A stretch of 64,000 nt of DNA from Brevibacterium daeguense (lineage in GTDB: Bacteria > Actinomycetota > Actinomycetes > Actinomycetales > Brevibacteriaceae). This document shows positions 17,324 through 26,011 of the stretch, one piece after another. The stretch is taken from contig NZ_JAJTWW010000001.1 in the NCBI RefSeq assembly GCF_021729135.1, forward strand, positions 62,001 through 126,000. Direction: 5' to 3'. A program made the translations under genes and the position numbers. The notes beneath the pieces were generated by a model. That model saw only the letters and a program-made list of their open reading frames with translations. It was not told the DNA's origin and did no database searches. Numbering within the stretch: position 1 is the stretch's first letter; the number at the start of each line of letters is the position of its first letter.

Positions 17324-17878
17324 ATGGCTTACTTCACCGCGGTGCTGGCAGAATCCGACGACGGCTACCGGGCTCTCGACATCGATGTGCGCGATGCCGC
17401 CGACCTCGACGACCTGGTCGACATGATGCGCAATGCAGGTGATGCCGAGGGCGAGGCGGTGGCAGTCGTCGAACACGAGGACGAGTGGTTCGCGATCGTC
17501 CGGGTCACCGTCGAAGACGATGTGAAAGTCTTCCTCTCGGATGTGCATGCCGTCGCCGAGAGCCCCTTCGCCGAGCTCTTCGTCGACTACCTCGACTCCC
17601 GCCCCGATGAGTACGAGACGGAGGACGGAGTCCCGGATGCCGAGCCGGAGCTCGACGAAGACGCCGAGGTCGAGGACGCGGACGAGGACGAAGTCGAGAT
17701 GCTCGACTTCGATGCGGATGCCGAATGGGGTGGCGACGCGGACATCTTCGAGGACCAGGGTGTCGCCTCTGGTGAGCTGCTGGAGCAGACGAAGACCCAC
17801 GCATCGGACCCGGCTCGCGTGGTGGCCCACATCGGTGAGACCGTCGGATTCGCCGATCAGCTCGAGGCGACGCGCTGA
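17324..17878 (+). CDS. tRNA adenosine deaminase-associated protein
   Basis: 184-residue acidic protein directly upstream of tadA. The first ~95 residues (MAYFTAVLAESDDGYRALDI, DDLVDMMRNAG, VAVVEHEDEWFAIVRV, DVKVFLSDVHAV) match the actinobacterial family always found next to tadA. A highly acidic stretch (LDEDAEVEDADEDEVEM) separates it from a short helical tail. Its biochemical role is not established. The start at 17324 follows from the -10 box 6 nt upstream; the frame is open further upstream. Confidence 0.85.
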   Translation: MAYFTAVLAESDDGYRALDIDVRDAADLDDLVDMMRNAGDAEGEAVAVVEHEDEWFAIVRVTVEDDVKVFLSDVHAVAESPFAELFVDYLDSRPDEYETEDGVPDAEPELDEDAEVEDADEDEVEMLDFDADAEWGGDADIFEDQGVASGELLEQTKTHASDPARVVAHIGETVGFADQLEATR

Positions 17879-17898
17879 AGCACCACCCGGAGCACGAG

Positions 17899-18336
17899 GT
17901 GTGGATGCGCGCAGCGCTTGCGCAGGCGGCACGTGCCGGCTCGGCAGAAGACGTCCCCGTCGGCGCGGTGGTGGTCTCCGGCTCAGGTGAGGTGCTCGGC
18001 GCAGGTTTCAACCGGCGCGAAGTCGACTCCGATCCCACCGCTCATGCGGAGGTGGTCGCTCTGCGCGAAGCGGGCCGGCGCCTGGGCAGCTGGCGGCTCG
18101 AGCGAGCATCCCTGATCGTCACGCTCGAGCCCTGCGTGATGTGTGCCGGTGCCGCGGTGGCTGCCCGTGTCGAACGAATCGTATTCGGCGCCTTCGACGA
18201 GAAGGCCGGGGCCTGCGGATCGGTGTGGGATCTGCCGCGGGACCGGGCGAGCCTGCATCGGCCCGAGGTGTATGCCGGCGTGCTCGCGGCGGAATGCACT
18301 CGGATGCTCTCCGACTTCTTCGGCAGGCGCCGCTGA
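17899..18336 (+). CDS. tadA: tRNA(adenine34) deaminase TadA
   Basis: Converts A34 to inosine in tRNA-Arg(ACG). The zinc site is intact: HAEVVAL (His-Ala-Glu) and LEPCVMCAGA (two Cys), with the FGAFDEKAGACGSV loop. 145 residues is slightly short at the N-terminus. GTG 17899 is preceded by GGAG at 17889-17892. The codons just upstream (HHPEHE) look coding-like, so translation from a nonstandard start overlapping the previous gene cannot be excluded. Confidence 0.93.
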   Translation: MWMRAALAQAARAGSAEDVPVGAVVVSGSGEVLGAGFNRREVDSDPTAHAEVVALREAGRRLGSWRLERASLIVTLEPCVMCAGAAVAARVERIVFGAFDEKAGACGSVWDLPRDRASLHRPEVYAGVLAAECTRMLSDFFGRRR

Positions 18337-18398
18337 GTCGACGGCGTACTCAGGGTCGGCTCGTGGCGATCGAGTGCTCGACGTCACCGACTCGCGGT

Positions 18399-18427
18399 TT
18401 GGGTGAGAGACCACCACCGGGTAGAGT
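18399..18427 (+). promoter_or_regulatory. Promoter of tRNA-Ser(CGA)
   Basis: TTGGGT at 18399-18404, a 17-bp spacer, then TAGAGT at 18422-18427. The mature tRNA begins 8 nt later, so the transcript needs little or no 5' trimming. Confidence 0.7.
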
Positions 18428-18434
18428 GTTCCGC

Positions 18435-18522
18435 GGTAGCGTGTCCGAGCGGCCGAAGGTGCAACACTCGAAATGTTGTGTACGGCAACCCCGTACCGTG
18501 GGTTCAAATCCCACCGCTACCG
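18435..18522 (+). tRNA. tRNA-Ser (anticodon CGA)
   Basis: 88 nt. The acceptor stem GGTAGCG/CGCTACC closes with discriminator G. The anticodon arm is CAACA-CTCGAAA-TGTTG, giving CGA. The long class II variable arm (GTACGG...CCGTAC) and T arm with GGTTCAAATCC are clear. No CCA is encoded. It reads UCG codons. Confidence 0.97.
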
Positions 18523-18534
18523 CTCGCGGAATGG

Positions 18535-18565
18535 GCCGCGGCATCCATCGGGTGCCGCGGCTTTT
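18535..18565 (+). terminator. Intrinsic terminator of tRNA-Ser(CGA)
   Basis: GCCGCGGCA at 18535-18543 pairs with TGCCGCGGC at 18553-18561, a 9-bp perfect stem with a 9-nt loop, followed by TTTT. It lies 12 bp after the tRNA. Confidence 0.85.
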
Positions 18566-18925
18566 CCTGTCTCCCGGGGCACCGCTCAGCGCATCGCCTT
18601 CGCGGGTGCGGCACTCTTCGAGTTCGGAAGTCGGGTAATGCGGTTCCCCCCGGACCAAGTGCGGTACCAACCCGGGGCGCGGCACTCAGCGGGCGGTTTG
18701 CCGCAGATTCCGAGCCTGCGTTGGTTCCTGCAACGTTATCGATCCGTTGCATTCCTGTGACCCGGACTCGAACTTCTATTCGAAGACTCCCGCATTTTCC
18801 CAACTTCGGCGTCCGTTGAGATGGACTTGCACCAACATCACGAATTTCGAACAGTTGTGGATTCATCCATCGCGGAGCAGGTCTGGCCGGCGCTCCATTG
18901 CGGGACTGCGCATGTTTCCGGACTG
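18566..18925. other. Gene-free stretch between tRNA-Ser and the first LuxR regulator
   Basis: About 360 bp with no convincing gene on either strand. The second half is noticeably more A/T-rich than its surroundings (for example around 18770-18870). I see no copy of the tRNA 3' end, no integrase and no inverted repeats of insertion-sequence type. Confidence 0.6.
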
Positions 18926-18954
18926 TTGAGGTGGCGCTCCATCTCCTGTACACC
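18926..18954 (+). promoter_or_regulatory. Candidate promoter of the first LuxR-ATPase gene
   Basis: TTGAGG at 18926-18931, a 17-bp spacer and TACACC at 18949-18954. It would give a leader of about 33 nt that includes the GGAGG ribosome site at 18983. Confidence 0.5.
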
Positions 18955-18993
18955 GGAGTGAGATTCAACTCGAAACTCCTTCGGAGGCCAGGA

Positions 18994-21669
18994 ATGCGAT
19001 CATCTAGCCGCCGCAGCGATCTGACTCGTCTGCGCTCACTCGTCGACGATCACATCAACGCGGCTGTGGTCGGCAAGCACGGAACCGGGAAGACCTCCCT
19101 GCTCCAGGCTCTGGCCGAGGAGAGCGAGGCACGCACCGTCTTCGTTCCAGTCAACCCGACCGAATCCGGACTCGCGAACTCAGGGCTCGCCGTCCTCGCC
19201 GCCTCCCTGAGGCCGGTGGAGGGAGGGCTCCTGTCGAGGGAGGTCGAGGAGCTGCTCTCCGATGACGGCCCCGCTTCCGTCATTGCTGAGAGCCTGATCG
19301 CCGCGATCCGAGCCGTCGACGCCTCGGAGAACGTGCTGATCCTGGTCGACGGTGCCGATCAGCTCGACGGCCGCTCACAGCTTGTGCTGGGGTACCTGCT
19401 GCGGCGCGTGACGAGCGGACCCCTGCGCTTCGTGATCAGCATCGACGGCGTCGATCCGAGCGGCGCGTTCGTCGGGGTGCAGACAGTCGAGCTCAAGCCG
19501 CTGGAGCTGGTCGAGATGGTTGACCTCGCTCAGCGCCAGCACCCGGGCCTGTCGGACGAAGCCGCGTACTGTGCTGCACGGGCCTCGTCCGGGCACCTGC
19601 TCGCCCTGGAGCACATCCTCGAGCTGATGAACGAGCGCCAGCGCAGCGGCAGCGCGCCCTTGGCCCAGCCGCTGCGCACCAGTCGGGCGATCGACGGGCT
19701 CGTCTTCGACTGCCTGGGCGACATCTCGGAGGACTCCCGAAAGCTGCTCAAGTGTCTCGCCGTGGCGCCCCGCACCTCGATCCGACCGCTGCTGAAGATC
19801 GTCCCGAGCCTGTGGGAGGAGCTCGAGGAGCTCGAATCGCGGGACATCATCGATCGGGTCGGCCCTCATGTCCACATCCAGGACCAGTTGGTGCGCTGCA
19901 GCATCTACTGGTCGATGACAGCCGGGGAGAGGTCCGAGCTCCACTCCCAGATGGAGCGGAACTGCTCCTCATTCGACCGTTCGATGTCCATCTGGCACGG
20001 CAGCTTCGTCGGTGATGAGGACGACACTCCGGCGACGCTCCTCGAGATCGCCCGCGACATCGTCATCGAAGGGAAGCCGCATATCGCAGTGGAGTTCGCC
20101 GAGCGGGCACTGGTGCTGTCGCCGGATGCTTCGGCCATCGCCGCACCGCTGCTCGAACTTGCCGAATCGCTGCTCGTCCACGGAGACTTCGTCTTCACGC
20201 GCCGCTACATCCGGCTGGCCCGCCGGTCCGCCCGATCGGCCGACATCCGGCTGCGAGCGGCCCGGCTGGCGCTCGAGATCGAGTTCCTCGAGACTCAGTC
20301 CATCTCTTCGGAAGCCGTGACGTCCTGGCGGGGAGGCGACACGGGCGCCAGCCCTGCGCAGGCTGCTGCGCTGCGCCTGCAGCTGAGCGCTTGCCATGCT
20401 GAGCGCTGGGAGCTGGCAGAGGCGGAGGAGGACTGGAAGGCCGCACACCAGATCTTCGAGCAGACGGGCGTTCCTGCGACCCCGGCCGCGGAGAGTGTGC
20501 GCGCACTCATCGACGGCTTCCAGGGTCGCGCGGATTCGGCACTCAAGCTCTATTCGTCGCAGTCGAACACCGGTTCACGACAGGATGAGATGTTCGGAGC
20601 CCTGGCAGTTGCCCGGAACCTCATCTACACCGAGCACTACGAGGAAGCACGATTCGCTCTGAGCGCGCTCGAGCTGGCGGCGCCGCCGCCGACCATCTTC
20701 CACGAGTCGGCCCGGCTGAGCCGAGTCGAACTGGAGTTCCGGGCCGGCAACATTCACCGAGCAGCGCTCATTCTTGCGCAACCGCGCCAGTTCGGCACCG
20801 AGCACCAGGTGCGAGGCGATCTCGAGCTGCTGCTCCGATGCTGGCTGATGCTGCACGAGGGTCGGGCTGTGGAGGTCGAGCCGATGGAGCAGGAACTCGT
20901 CAGGCTCGCCGGCCGCGGCGGCAACCGCAGCCTCACCGCACGCCTGAGCGCGCTGCAGGGAACGTTCCTGCTCCGCCACGGTCTGGCGGCGGAGGCGCTG
21001 CGTCACCTGCAGCGCTGCGAGGAACTCGGCGGCGGCGGACAGCCGAATCCCAACCTCTACCGACATGAGCCCGAGCTGATCGAAGCCCTGCTCAAGGTCG
21101 GCCGCCGGGAGCACGCTGTGCTGGTCCTGCAGCGGTTCCGGAAGCGCCTCGAACGGTGCCCCTCACGCTGGGGTGAGCTCGCTGCGCTGCGCTGCGACGC
21201 TCTGGTCGCCGTCGGGGAGAAATCGGTCGAGCCGTTCCGGCGCGCCCTGCGCGCCTTCCGGCTGGGCGATTCCGATCACGAGAAGGCCCGCACCCTGGCT
21301 GCCTTCGCCCAGCGGCTGAGCGAGCTCGGGATGAAGGCCGAGAGCAGGGAGCAGATGCTGAATGCGGCGGCGCTCTACCGGGAGACCGGTGACCACGCCA
21401 CCGCCGATCTGCTGACTCCCGCCGCTCCGGCCCTGGCCGCCGCCCCGGCTCGCCCGCACCCGCTGCTCAGCCAGCTCAGCGAGGAGGAGCAGGCCGTCGT
21501 GGAGCTCGTGCGCGAGGGGTATCGCAACCGGGAGATCGCGGAGAAGATCTTCGTCTCCCTGCGCACCGTGGAAATCCGGCTGACCGGTGTGTACCGCAAG
21601 TTCGGCGTGCGCTCACGCACGGAGCTCATCGCGCGTCTGTCTGAAGCGGACGTCGTGGCGACCGGCTGA
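18994..21669 (+). CDS. Large ATP-binding LuxR-family regulator (LAL/MalT-like), first copy
   Basis: 891 residues. The P-loop VVGKHGTGKTSLLQAL lies at about residues 25-40 and the Walker B VLILVDGADQL near 115. A helical sensor region (several tetratricopeptide-like segments) fills the middle. A C-terminal LuxR HTH (LSEEEQAVVELVREGYRNRE, IAEKIFVSLRTVEIRLTGVYRKFGV) closes it. This is the architecture of signal-transducing STAND ATPases that activate transcription when ligand and ATP are bound. ATG 18994 has GGAGG at 18983-18987. A hairpin ends the unit. A second regulator of the same type follows after a broken capD-like gene. Confidence 0.9.
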   Translation: MRSSSRRSDLTRLRSLVDDHINAAVVGKHGTGKTSLLQALAEESEARTVFVPVNPTESGLANSGLAVLAASLRPVEGGLLSREVEELLSDDGPASVIAESLIAAIRAVDASENVLILVDGADQLDGRSQLVLGYLLRRVTSGPLRFVISIDGVDPSGAFVGVQTVELKPLELVEMVDLAQRQHPGLSDEAAYCAARASSGHLLALEHILELMNERQRSGSAPLAQPLRTSRAIDGLVFDCLGDISEDSRKLLKCLAVAPRTSIRPLLKIVPSLWEELEELESRDIIDRVGPHVHIQDQLVRCSIYWSMTAGERSELHSQMERNCSSFDRSMSIWHGSFVGDEDDTPATLLEIARDIVIEGKPHIAVEFAERALVLSPDASAIAAPLLELAESLLVHGDFVFTRRYIRLARRSARSADIRLRAARLALEIEFLETQSISSEAVTSWRGGDTGASPAQAAALRLQLSACHAERWELAEAEEDWKAAHQIFEQTGVPATPAAESVRALIDGFQGRADSALKLYSSQSNTGSRQDEMFGALAVARNLIYTEHYEEARFALSALELAAPPPTIFHESARLSRVELEFRAGNIHRAALILAQPRQFGTEHQVRGDLELLLRCWLMLHEGRAVEVEPMEQELVRLAGRGGNRSLTARLSALQGTFLLRHGLAAEALRHLQRCEELGGGGQPNPNLYRHEPELIEALLKVGRREHAVLVLQRFRKRLERCPSRWGELAALRCDALVAVGEKSVEPFRRALRAFRLGDSDHEKARTLAAFAQRLSELGMKAESREQMLNAAALYRETGDHATADLLTPAAPALAAAPARPHPLLSQLSEEEQAVVELVREGYRNREIAEKIFVSLRTVEIRLTGVYRKFGVRSRTELIARLSEADVVATG

Positions 21670-21696
21670 GGACCGGCTCACATCTGAACTGCAACG

Positions 21697-21721
21697 GCCC
21701 CAAGGCTTTCTGCCTTGGGGC
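21697..21721 (+). terminator. Terminator after the first LuxR-ATPase gene
   Basis: GCCCCAAGGC at 21697-21706 and GCCTTGGGGC at 21712-21721 form a perfect 10-bp stem with a TTTCT loop. Only a few T residues follow. It begins 27 bp after the stop codon. Confidence 0.75.
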
Positions 21722-21984
21722 TGTGTCGTTCCTGGATTGAGTGGCGCTTCCGATGCTGCTATCGGCGACATTCATATTGCAGACCTGACGATCCTCGCGG
21801 TGGCTTGCCGCATCTCCGCTGTGGTGCACCGCAGCCGCCCCGCACAGGCGACGGATTCCCGGTCCGCCGAAATTAGCGTGGCTGCTACCTCGCATCCAGC
21901 GCGGCTCCAGCTCGTCGATGAGGGACATCTGCGGCCCGTCTGCGTCGATGACCCACGGAAGGCACAGGCCATTCAGGGGGGACG
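21722..21984. other. Gene-free stretch before the capD-like remnant
   Basis: About 260 bp (315 bp counting back to the previous stop) without a convincing reading frame. It should hold the promoter of the capD-like remnant. I recognise no clear -10 box. Confidence 0.5.
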
Positions 21985-22506
21985 ATGGCGCTCATCACCA
22001 GAGATCTTCCGGCACGCTCTGGCGTGTCGGGCACTATCGCACAGCGAATCGCGACAGGAGCCTGGAACAGGCGGTTCCGCGTCCAGGGGTGCCTGGACAG
22101 TGGAGCGTGGGCCGCAGGCTTCATGTGCTCCTGGCTGCTGCTGGGCGCTGGGTCGGCCTCTCCGACCGGAATCACGCTGCTGGTCGTGGTGGCGATGCTG
22201 CTGCAGGCCCTCGTCGGGTGGACCTTCCGGCTGTACCATCATTGCTATCAGTTCGGCAGCTTCGCCGAGTTCGGCATCGTGGGCAGCTCGGCCTTCCTGA
22301 TCGTGCTGGCACTGGTGCTCGTCACCGCGGAGCGCCCAGTGCTCACGCTGCTCGCATCGCTTATCGCTGTCGCGATGATGGCCGCCAGCCGTTACTGCAT
22401 CCGGTTGGGCCACGACACCGTCACCCGCCCGTGTCCGGTGAATCGGTCGTGCTCGGCTCCGCAGTCGGCTCGCCCTGCCCAGCAGTTCGGTGCTCGCCGA
22501 CCATGA
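21985..22506 (+). pseudogene. Truncated polysaccharide biosynthesis protein (CapD/WbpM-like membrane domain only)
   Basis: 173 residues with four hydrophobic segments (WAAGFMCSWLLLG, GITLLVVVAMLLQALVGW, GSSAFLIVLALVLV, LLASLIAVAMMA). FRLYHHCYQFGSFAEFGIVG matches the RLY..Y.YGS..E signature between the second and third helices of CapD/FlaA1-type nucleotide-sugar dehydratases. Full-length members continue for 400 or more residues into a Rossmann domain, which is absent. After residue ~150 the frame becomes unlike the family. In the +1 frame near 22437 a short ESVVLGSAVG resembles the expected Rossmann start, so frameshift plus deletion is likely. GGGGGG at 21976 could still drive translation of the stub. 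Confidence 0.7.
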
Positions 22507-22658
22507 CTTGGTGCGGATCGAAGATGCGATCCGGCATCTCGCGATCCGGCATCTCGTGGACGGCAGTTCTCCGGGCAGCGGCGCCCGAGCACAGATCCGA
22601 CGATCAGCCCTGCAGCCCATTTCATCAATCAGCCCTGCGAAATACGAAGAGCGGCAGG

Positions 22659-22664
22659 TATGAT
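22659..22664 (+). promoter_or_regulatory. -10 box (TATGAT), second LuxR-ATPase gene
   Basis: TATGAT is the best -10 match in the region, about 90 bp before ATG 22754. No good -35 is seen at 17 bp, as often when an activator is needed. Confidence 0.4.
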
Positions 22665-22753
22665 GACCAGAAATCGCACGGCTGCTCGCGTTCGGTCGGA
22701 ATCACCGTCGACTCGCTCGGCCGCGCCGCCGTGAAGAAGCGGGATTGAGCCAT

Positions 22754-25528
22754 ATGAAGCACGCACGGGGATTCTCCGATCGCAGCTCGTTCGCGGAGCG
22801 ACAGCGCGCAGAAGTGGCACGCCTGCGCCTGCCTGCCGGAAGGGTTCGTCGGGATGCTCTGCTGCGTCGGCTCGATCGGCTCGAACCACTGACGTTCCTG
22901 CACTCGCTGCCGGGAACCGGCAAGACCACCCTGTTGGCGGATTGGGCGATCCACCGGATGGACGCCGGCGATGCCGTGATCTGGATCAGCGCCACAGCAG
23001 CCCACAACAGCCTGGGTGAGTTCGGCGCGGCGATCGCGGACATCGTGCTCGGGCGGTCGGCAGCAGATGCGGAATCAGCGGAGCCGAAAGCTGAGGAAGC
23101 CGCAGAGCGGCGGGAGTGCCTGGGGCGGCTCTGCGCAGAGCAGCCGAACCGGAAAGTCATCGTCCTCATCGACAATGCCGAGCACATCACGAGCGCCGAG
23201 TTGCGCTCCTGGATTCTGGCACTGCTCCGCGAGCATCCCAATCTCTATTTCGCCGGAGCCTTCGACCGGGTGCAGCCCTCGGGGGAGCTGGCGCGGGAGG
23301 CGGGCATGTCGATTCACATGATCTCTGGTCAGCACCTCATGATCCCGCGCACCCACGCGGCGAGTTTCGCCTCGTCCTGGGGACACGACACCACGCCGGA
23401 GGAAATCGACCGGCTGCACTCGATGGCGGGCGGCTGGCTGCTGCTCATGCGCACCATTCTCGACACCCCTTCCGACTTCATTGGCACCAACGTGGTCAGC
23501 GGGATGGAGCGTTTCCGTGATGACCACCTCCGGGAGAAGCTCAACGGCCGACTGGTGGCGAGTGCTGTTCCCATGTCGCTGCTGGAAGAGGTATCGGTCG
23601 AGCTCGTGGATGTCCTCTACCGCGAAGTGCACGAACTCGCTCGGGAAGCAGCCGGGGCCACCGCGCACGAGAGCGTGCGGATGCTGGTGGACAGCGGGAT
23701 GCTGCGGCCGTCCGGATCCGGCTCGGCCGATTCCGGCCCGCTCGGATCCGGCCCAGCCGATGCCGGCCCGCCCATCTCCGGTCCGGCCGAGGACGGGCTG
23801 TGCTTCCCGGGAGTGGTGCGCGCGTACCTGGCATACCTCGTCGAGACGCTGGATCCCCGCACCGCGAAGGCGACGCATGCTGCTGCCGCCGACCACTATG
23901 AGCGCAGAGGTCGTCCGGAGGACGTCCGGCGCCTGCTGCGGCACGCCCGGCGCGCAGAGGACTGGGAGCTGCTCAATCGCACTGTCGCCCGTCACGGGTG
24001 GTGGCTGGCGGTCCGCCATCAGGCGGACGCATACTCCGCGCTCAGTGACATTCCGGAGGCGGCGAGGCGCCGCCACCCAGTGCTCTCGATGGCCTACGCC
24101 CTGTCGCACGCCCTGCCGGTCGCGACGATCGACCCCAGTCCTCGCTCGCCCATGGTGCACCGAGTGCTGGCGAGCGTCAGCGACCTCACGCTCGACCTGA
24201 TCAACGGCACGGGTGACCCCGACGAGATGGCATTCCTCACCTCGGCGGCGATGCACGGTCTGCGTCAGCGAGGCGAGTTCGTCGCAGCGCTGCAGCGCAG
24301 CGAGCACTTCCGCAACGCAGTCCTGAGAGGAAGCTCCAACGGGCTCTCGGCTCTCAACAGCGCGATGTACTACCTGCAGTCGGGATTGTCGGAGCTGTCG
24401 ACGGGTGACCTTGAGCGGGCCGTGCGCCGGTTCACCCGCTCCTACGAGGAGAGCACCAGCACCCAGGCCCAGTTCGTCGGGGTGTCCGCTGCCGGTCACA
24501 ACGCCCTGATCTTCGCCTACGAGGGCCGACGCGCAGTTGCGGAGCAGTGGTTCGAGCGGGCCGAACAGGGACTCGAGCGCGTGCCCTGGGTTCGCCCGCT
24601 GGTCCAGACTCCGCTCGTGCTGGCGGCGGCCGACCTCGCAATGGACTCATTCGACGCCGAGCAGGCGCGCAGGAACCTGGAGGAGGCGGGCAGTCTGCTG
24701 GACTATTCCGAGGTGTGGGCCTTCAACGCCCATGCTCAGACACGCTTCGCGCTGCTGTTCGGCAGTACCGCGAGCACTCTGAGTTCGATCGAGCACGCGG
24801 AGGAGCTGCGGTCCGAGAGGTCGCCGCTGGGCCCCCTCGGCGACGCGCTGCTCACCCGCGCCCGCGTCGACCTGCTGATCGCGGAGGGCGAACTCAACCG
24901 CGCGGAGCGCCTGATCCTCGAGGCACTCGGCGATGATCCGCTGCGGGGACTGGAGACGGAGTGCACCATTGCGCGACGCACTCTCTTCATCGCATATGCG
25001 CGGTTGTGTCTGATCTCGGGCAGCTTCGCGGATGCCCGACAGGCGGTCTCGATTGCACTGGCTCGGAAGCTGACCCAGCGGAAGGTGATCGATCTGCTAC
25101 TCATCGACGCTGCGGCCGCCCATGCGATGGGCAGTGATTCCGATGCGGTCAAGAGCTTTCGCCGTGCGCTCGCCCTGACCAAGCGCGCGGGTATTCTCTC
25201 CCCTCTGCTGTCCATCGATCGAGTGACGCGTCAGGCGCTGCTCGACCTCGTCGATGAGGCGGTCACCGAAGAGGGGGAGACGGCTCAGCAGATCATCGAC
25301 AGTCCGGGAGTGTTCCCGGCGCACGGTGAGCTGGTGGTGCTCACCGAGCGGGAGCGGTCGGTGCTCAACGAACTGGTGGGCGGAGCATCGATCCCGGACA
25401 TCGCCCGCACGCACGTGCTGTCCGTCAACACCGTGAAGAAGCAGACCGTCAGCCTCTATCGGAAGCTCGGGGCCGACAACCGCACGGACGCCGTGCGGAG
25501 AGCCTACGAACTCCGTCTGATCGGCTGA
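22754..25528 (+). CDS. Large ATP-binding LuxR-family regulator (LAL/MalT-like), second copy
   Basis: 924 residues. The P-loop FLHSLPGTGKTTLLADW is at about residues 49-65, Walker B is VIVLIDNAEHI, and the C-terminal HTH is LTERERSVLNELVGGASIPDI, ARTHVLSVNTVKKQTVSLYRKLGA. The middle is helical repeat sensor. A Gly/Ser/Pro-rich insert (SGSADSGPLGSGPADAGPP) of about 30 residues near residue 320 is unusual and DNA-repetitive. ATG 22754 is preferred; a TTG nine bases earlier is also possible. Only distantly similar to the first copy, so not a recent duplication. It is followed by the tyrosine-kinase/phosphatase pair, its plausible target. Confidence 0.9.
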   Translation: MKHARGFSDRSSFAERQRAEVARLRLPAGRVRRDALLRRLDRLEPLTFLHSLPGTGKTTLLADWAIHRMDAGDAVIWISATAAHNSLGEFGAAIADIVLGRSAADAESAEPKAEEAAERRECLGRLCAEQPNRKVIVLIDNAEHITSAELRSWILALLREHPNLYFAGAFDRVQPSGELAREAGMSIHMISGQHLMIPRTHAASFASSWGHDTTPEEIDRLHSMAGGWLLLMRTILDTPSDFIGTNVVSGMERFRDDHLREKLNGRLVASAVPMSLLEEVSVELVDVLYREVHELAREAAGATAHESVRMLVDSGMLRPSGSGSADSGPLGSGPADAGPPISGPAEDGLCFPGVVRAYLAYLVETLDPRTAKATHAAAADHYERRGRPEDVRRLLRHARRAEDWELLNRTVARHGWWLAVRHQADAYSALSDIPEAARRRHPVLSMAYALSHALPVATIDPSPRSPMVHRVLASVSDLTLDLINGTGDPDEMAFLTSAAMHGLRQRGEFVAALQRSEHFRNAVLRGSSNGLSALNSAMYYLQSGLSELSTGDLERAVRRFTRSYEESTSTQAQFVGVSAAGHNALIFAYEGRRAVAEQWFERAEQGLERVPWVRPLVQTPLVLAAADLAMDSFDAEQARRNLEEAGSLLDYSEVWAFNAHAQTRFALLFGSTASTLSSIEHAEELRSERSPLGPLGDALLTRARVDLLIAEGELNRAERLILEALGDDPLRGLETECTIARRTLFIAYARLCLISGSFADARQAVSIALARKLTQRKVIDLLLIDAAAAHAMGSDSDAVKSFRRALALTKRAGILSPLLSIDRVTRQALLDLVDEAVTEEGETAQQIIDSPGVFPAHGELVVLTERERSVLNELVGGASIPDIARTHVLSVNTVKKQTVSLYRKLGADNRTDAVRRAYELRLIG

Positions 25529-25535
25529 ACCGCCG

Positions 25536-25581
25536 CCGAGGCACAGTCATCCCGGCGGCCGAGGCACAGTCATCCCGGCGG
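25536..25581 (+). repeat. 23-bp tandem repeat, two copies
   Basis: A 23-bp unit beginning CCGAGGCACAGTCATCCCGG occurs twice in a row just after the second LuxR-family stop codon. The function is unknown. Confidence 0.7.
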
Positions 25582-26011
25582 ACGGCCGCGCAGTGCGGCC
25601 CTCCGCAGTGCAATTGCGGTTTGCCTCTCTCCGTGATGCTCAGACCGGCGTTGGGGCTGAATTCCGCGCGGTCGACAGCGCTGAGAACCGCAGGCGCCGG
25701 CAGACAGTGCACCGTGCCTGCGCCCGCGAACCGCGTGCAGGCCGCCGGCGCTCCGGAGATCGGCCGACGGGCGATCCGGCGCGGATAGCATGAGCGGCAC
25801 GCTCCCCGCGAATCGTCTCGGGGAGCGGCCGACTGCCCTGACGGACTGCCGTCGGGCCGAACCGGAGGATCGAATTGGCTGCGGTGCACGGGATGTTCCG
25901 AGTGGCTGGGACAGCGGCCCAGCGCCGACGCTGTGTCCTGCGCCGCTCCGCAATCGGCGACGAGACCGACTGGCTGCTCTCGCACAGCTCCGACTCACAG
26001 ATGGAACAACC
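25582..26011. other. Gene-free region upstream of the Wzc-like kinase
   Basis: About 430 bp. The kinase frame is open from 25790, but the translation of 25790-26011 is low-complexity and unlike Wzz proteins, so I treat it as untranslated. It probably contains the promoter and regulator sites of the kinase operon; no strong box is visible. Confidence 0.5.

Noticed and set aside
18435-18522. tRNA-Ser(CGA) as an integration site for the following regulator block
   Set aside because: No integrase, no repeat of the tRNA 3' end found downstream up to about 28 kb, and an intact tRNA with its own terminator.
25790-26011. 74-codon N-terminal extension of the Wzc-like kinase
   Set aside because: Low-complexity, Arg/Pro/Cys-rich, unlike Wzz proteins, which start a few residues before the first membrane helix as at 26012.
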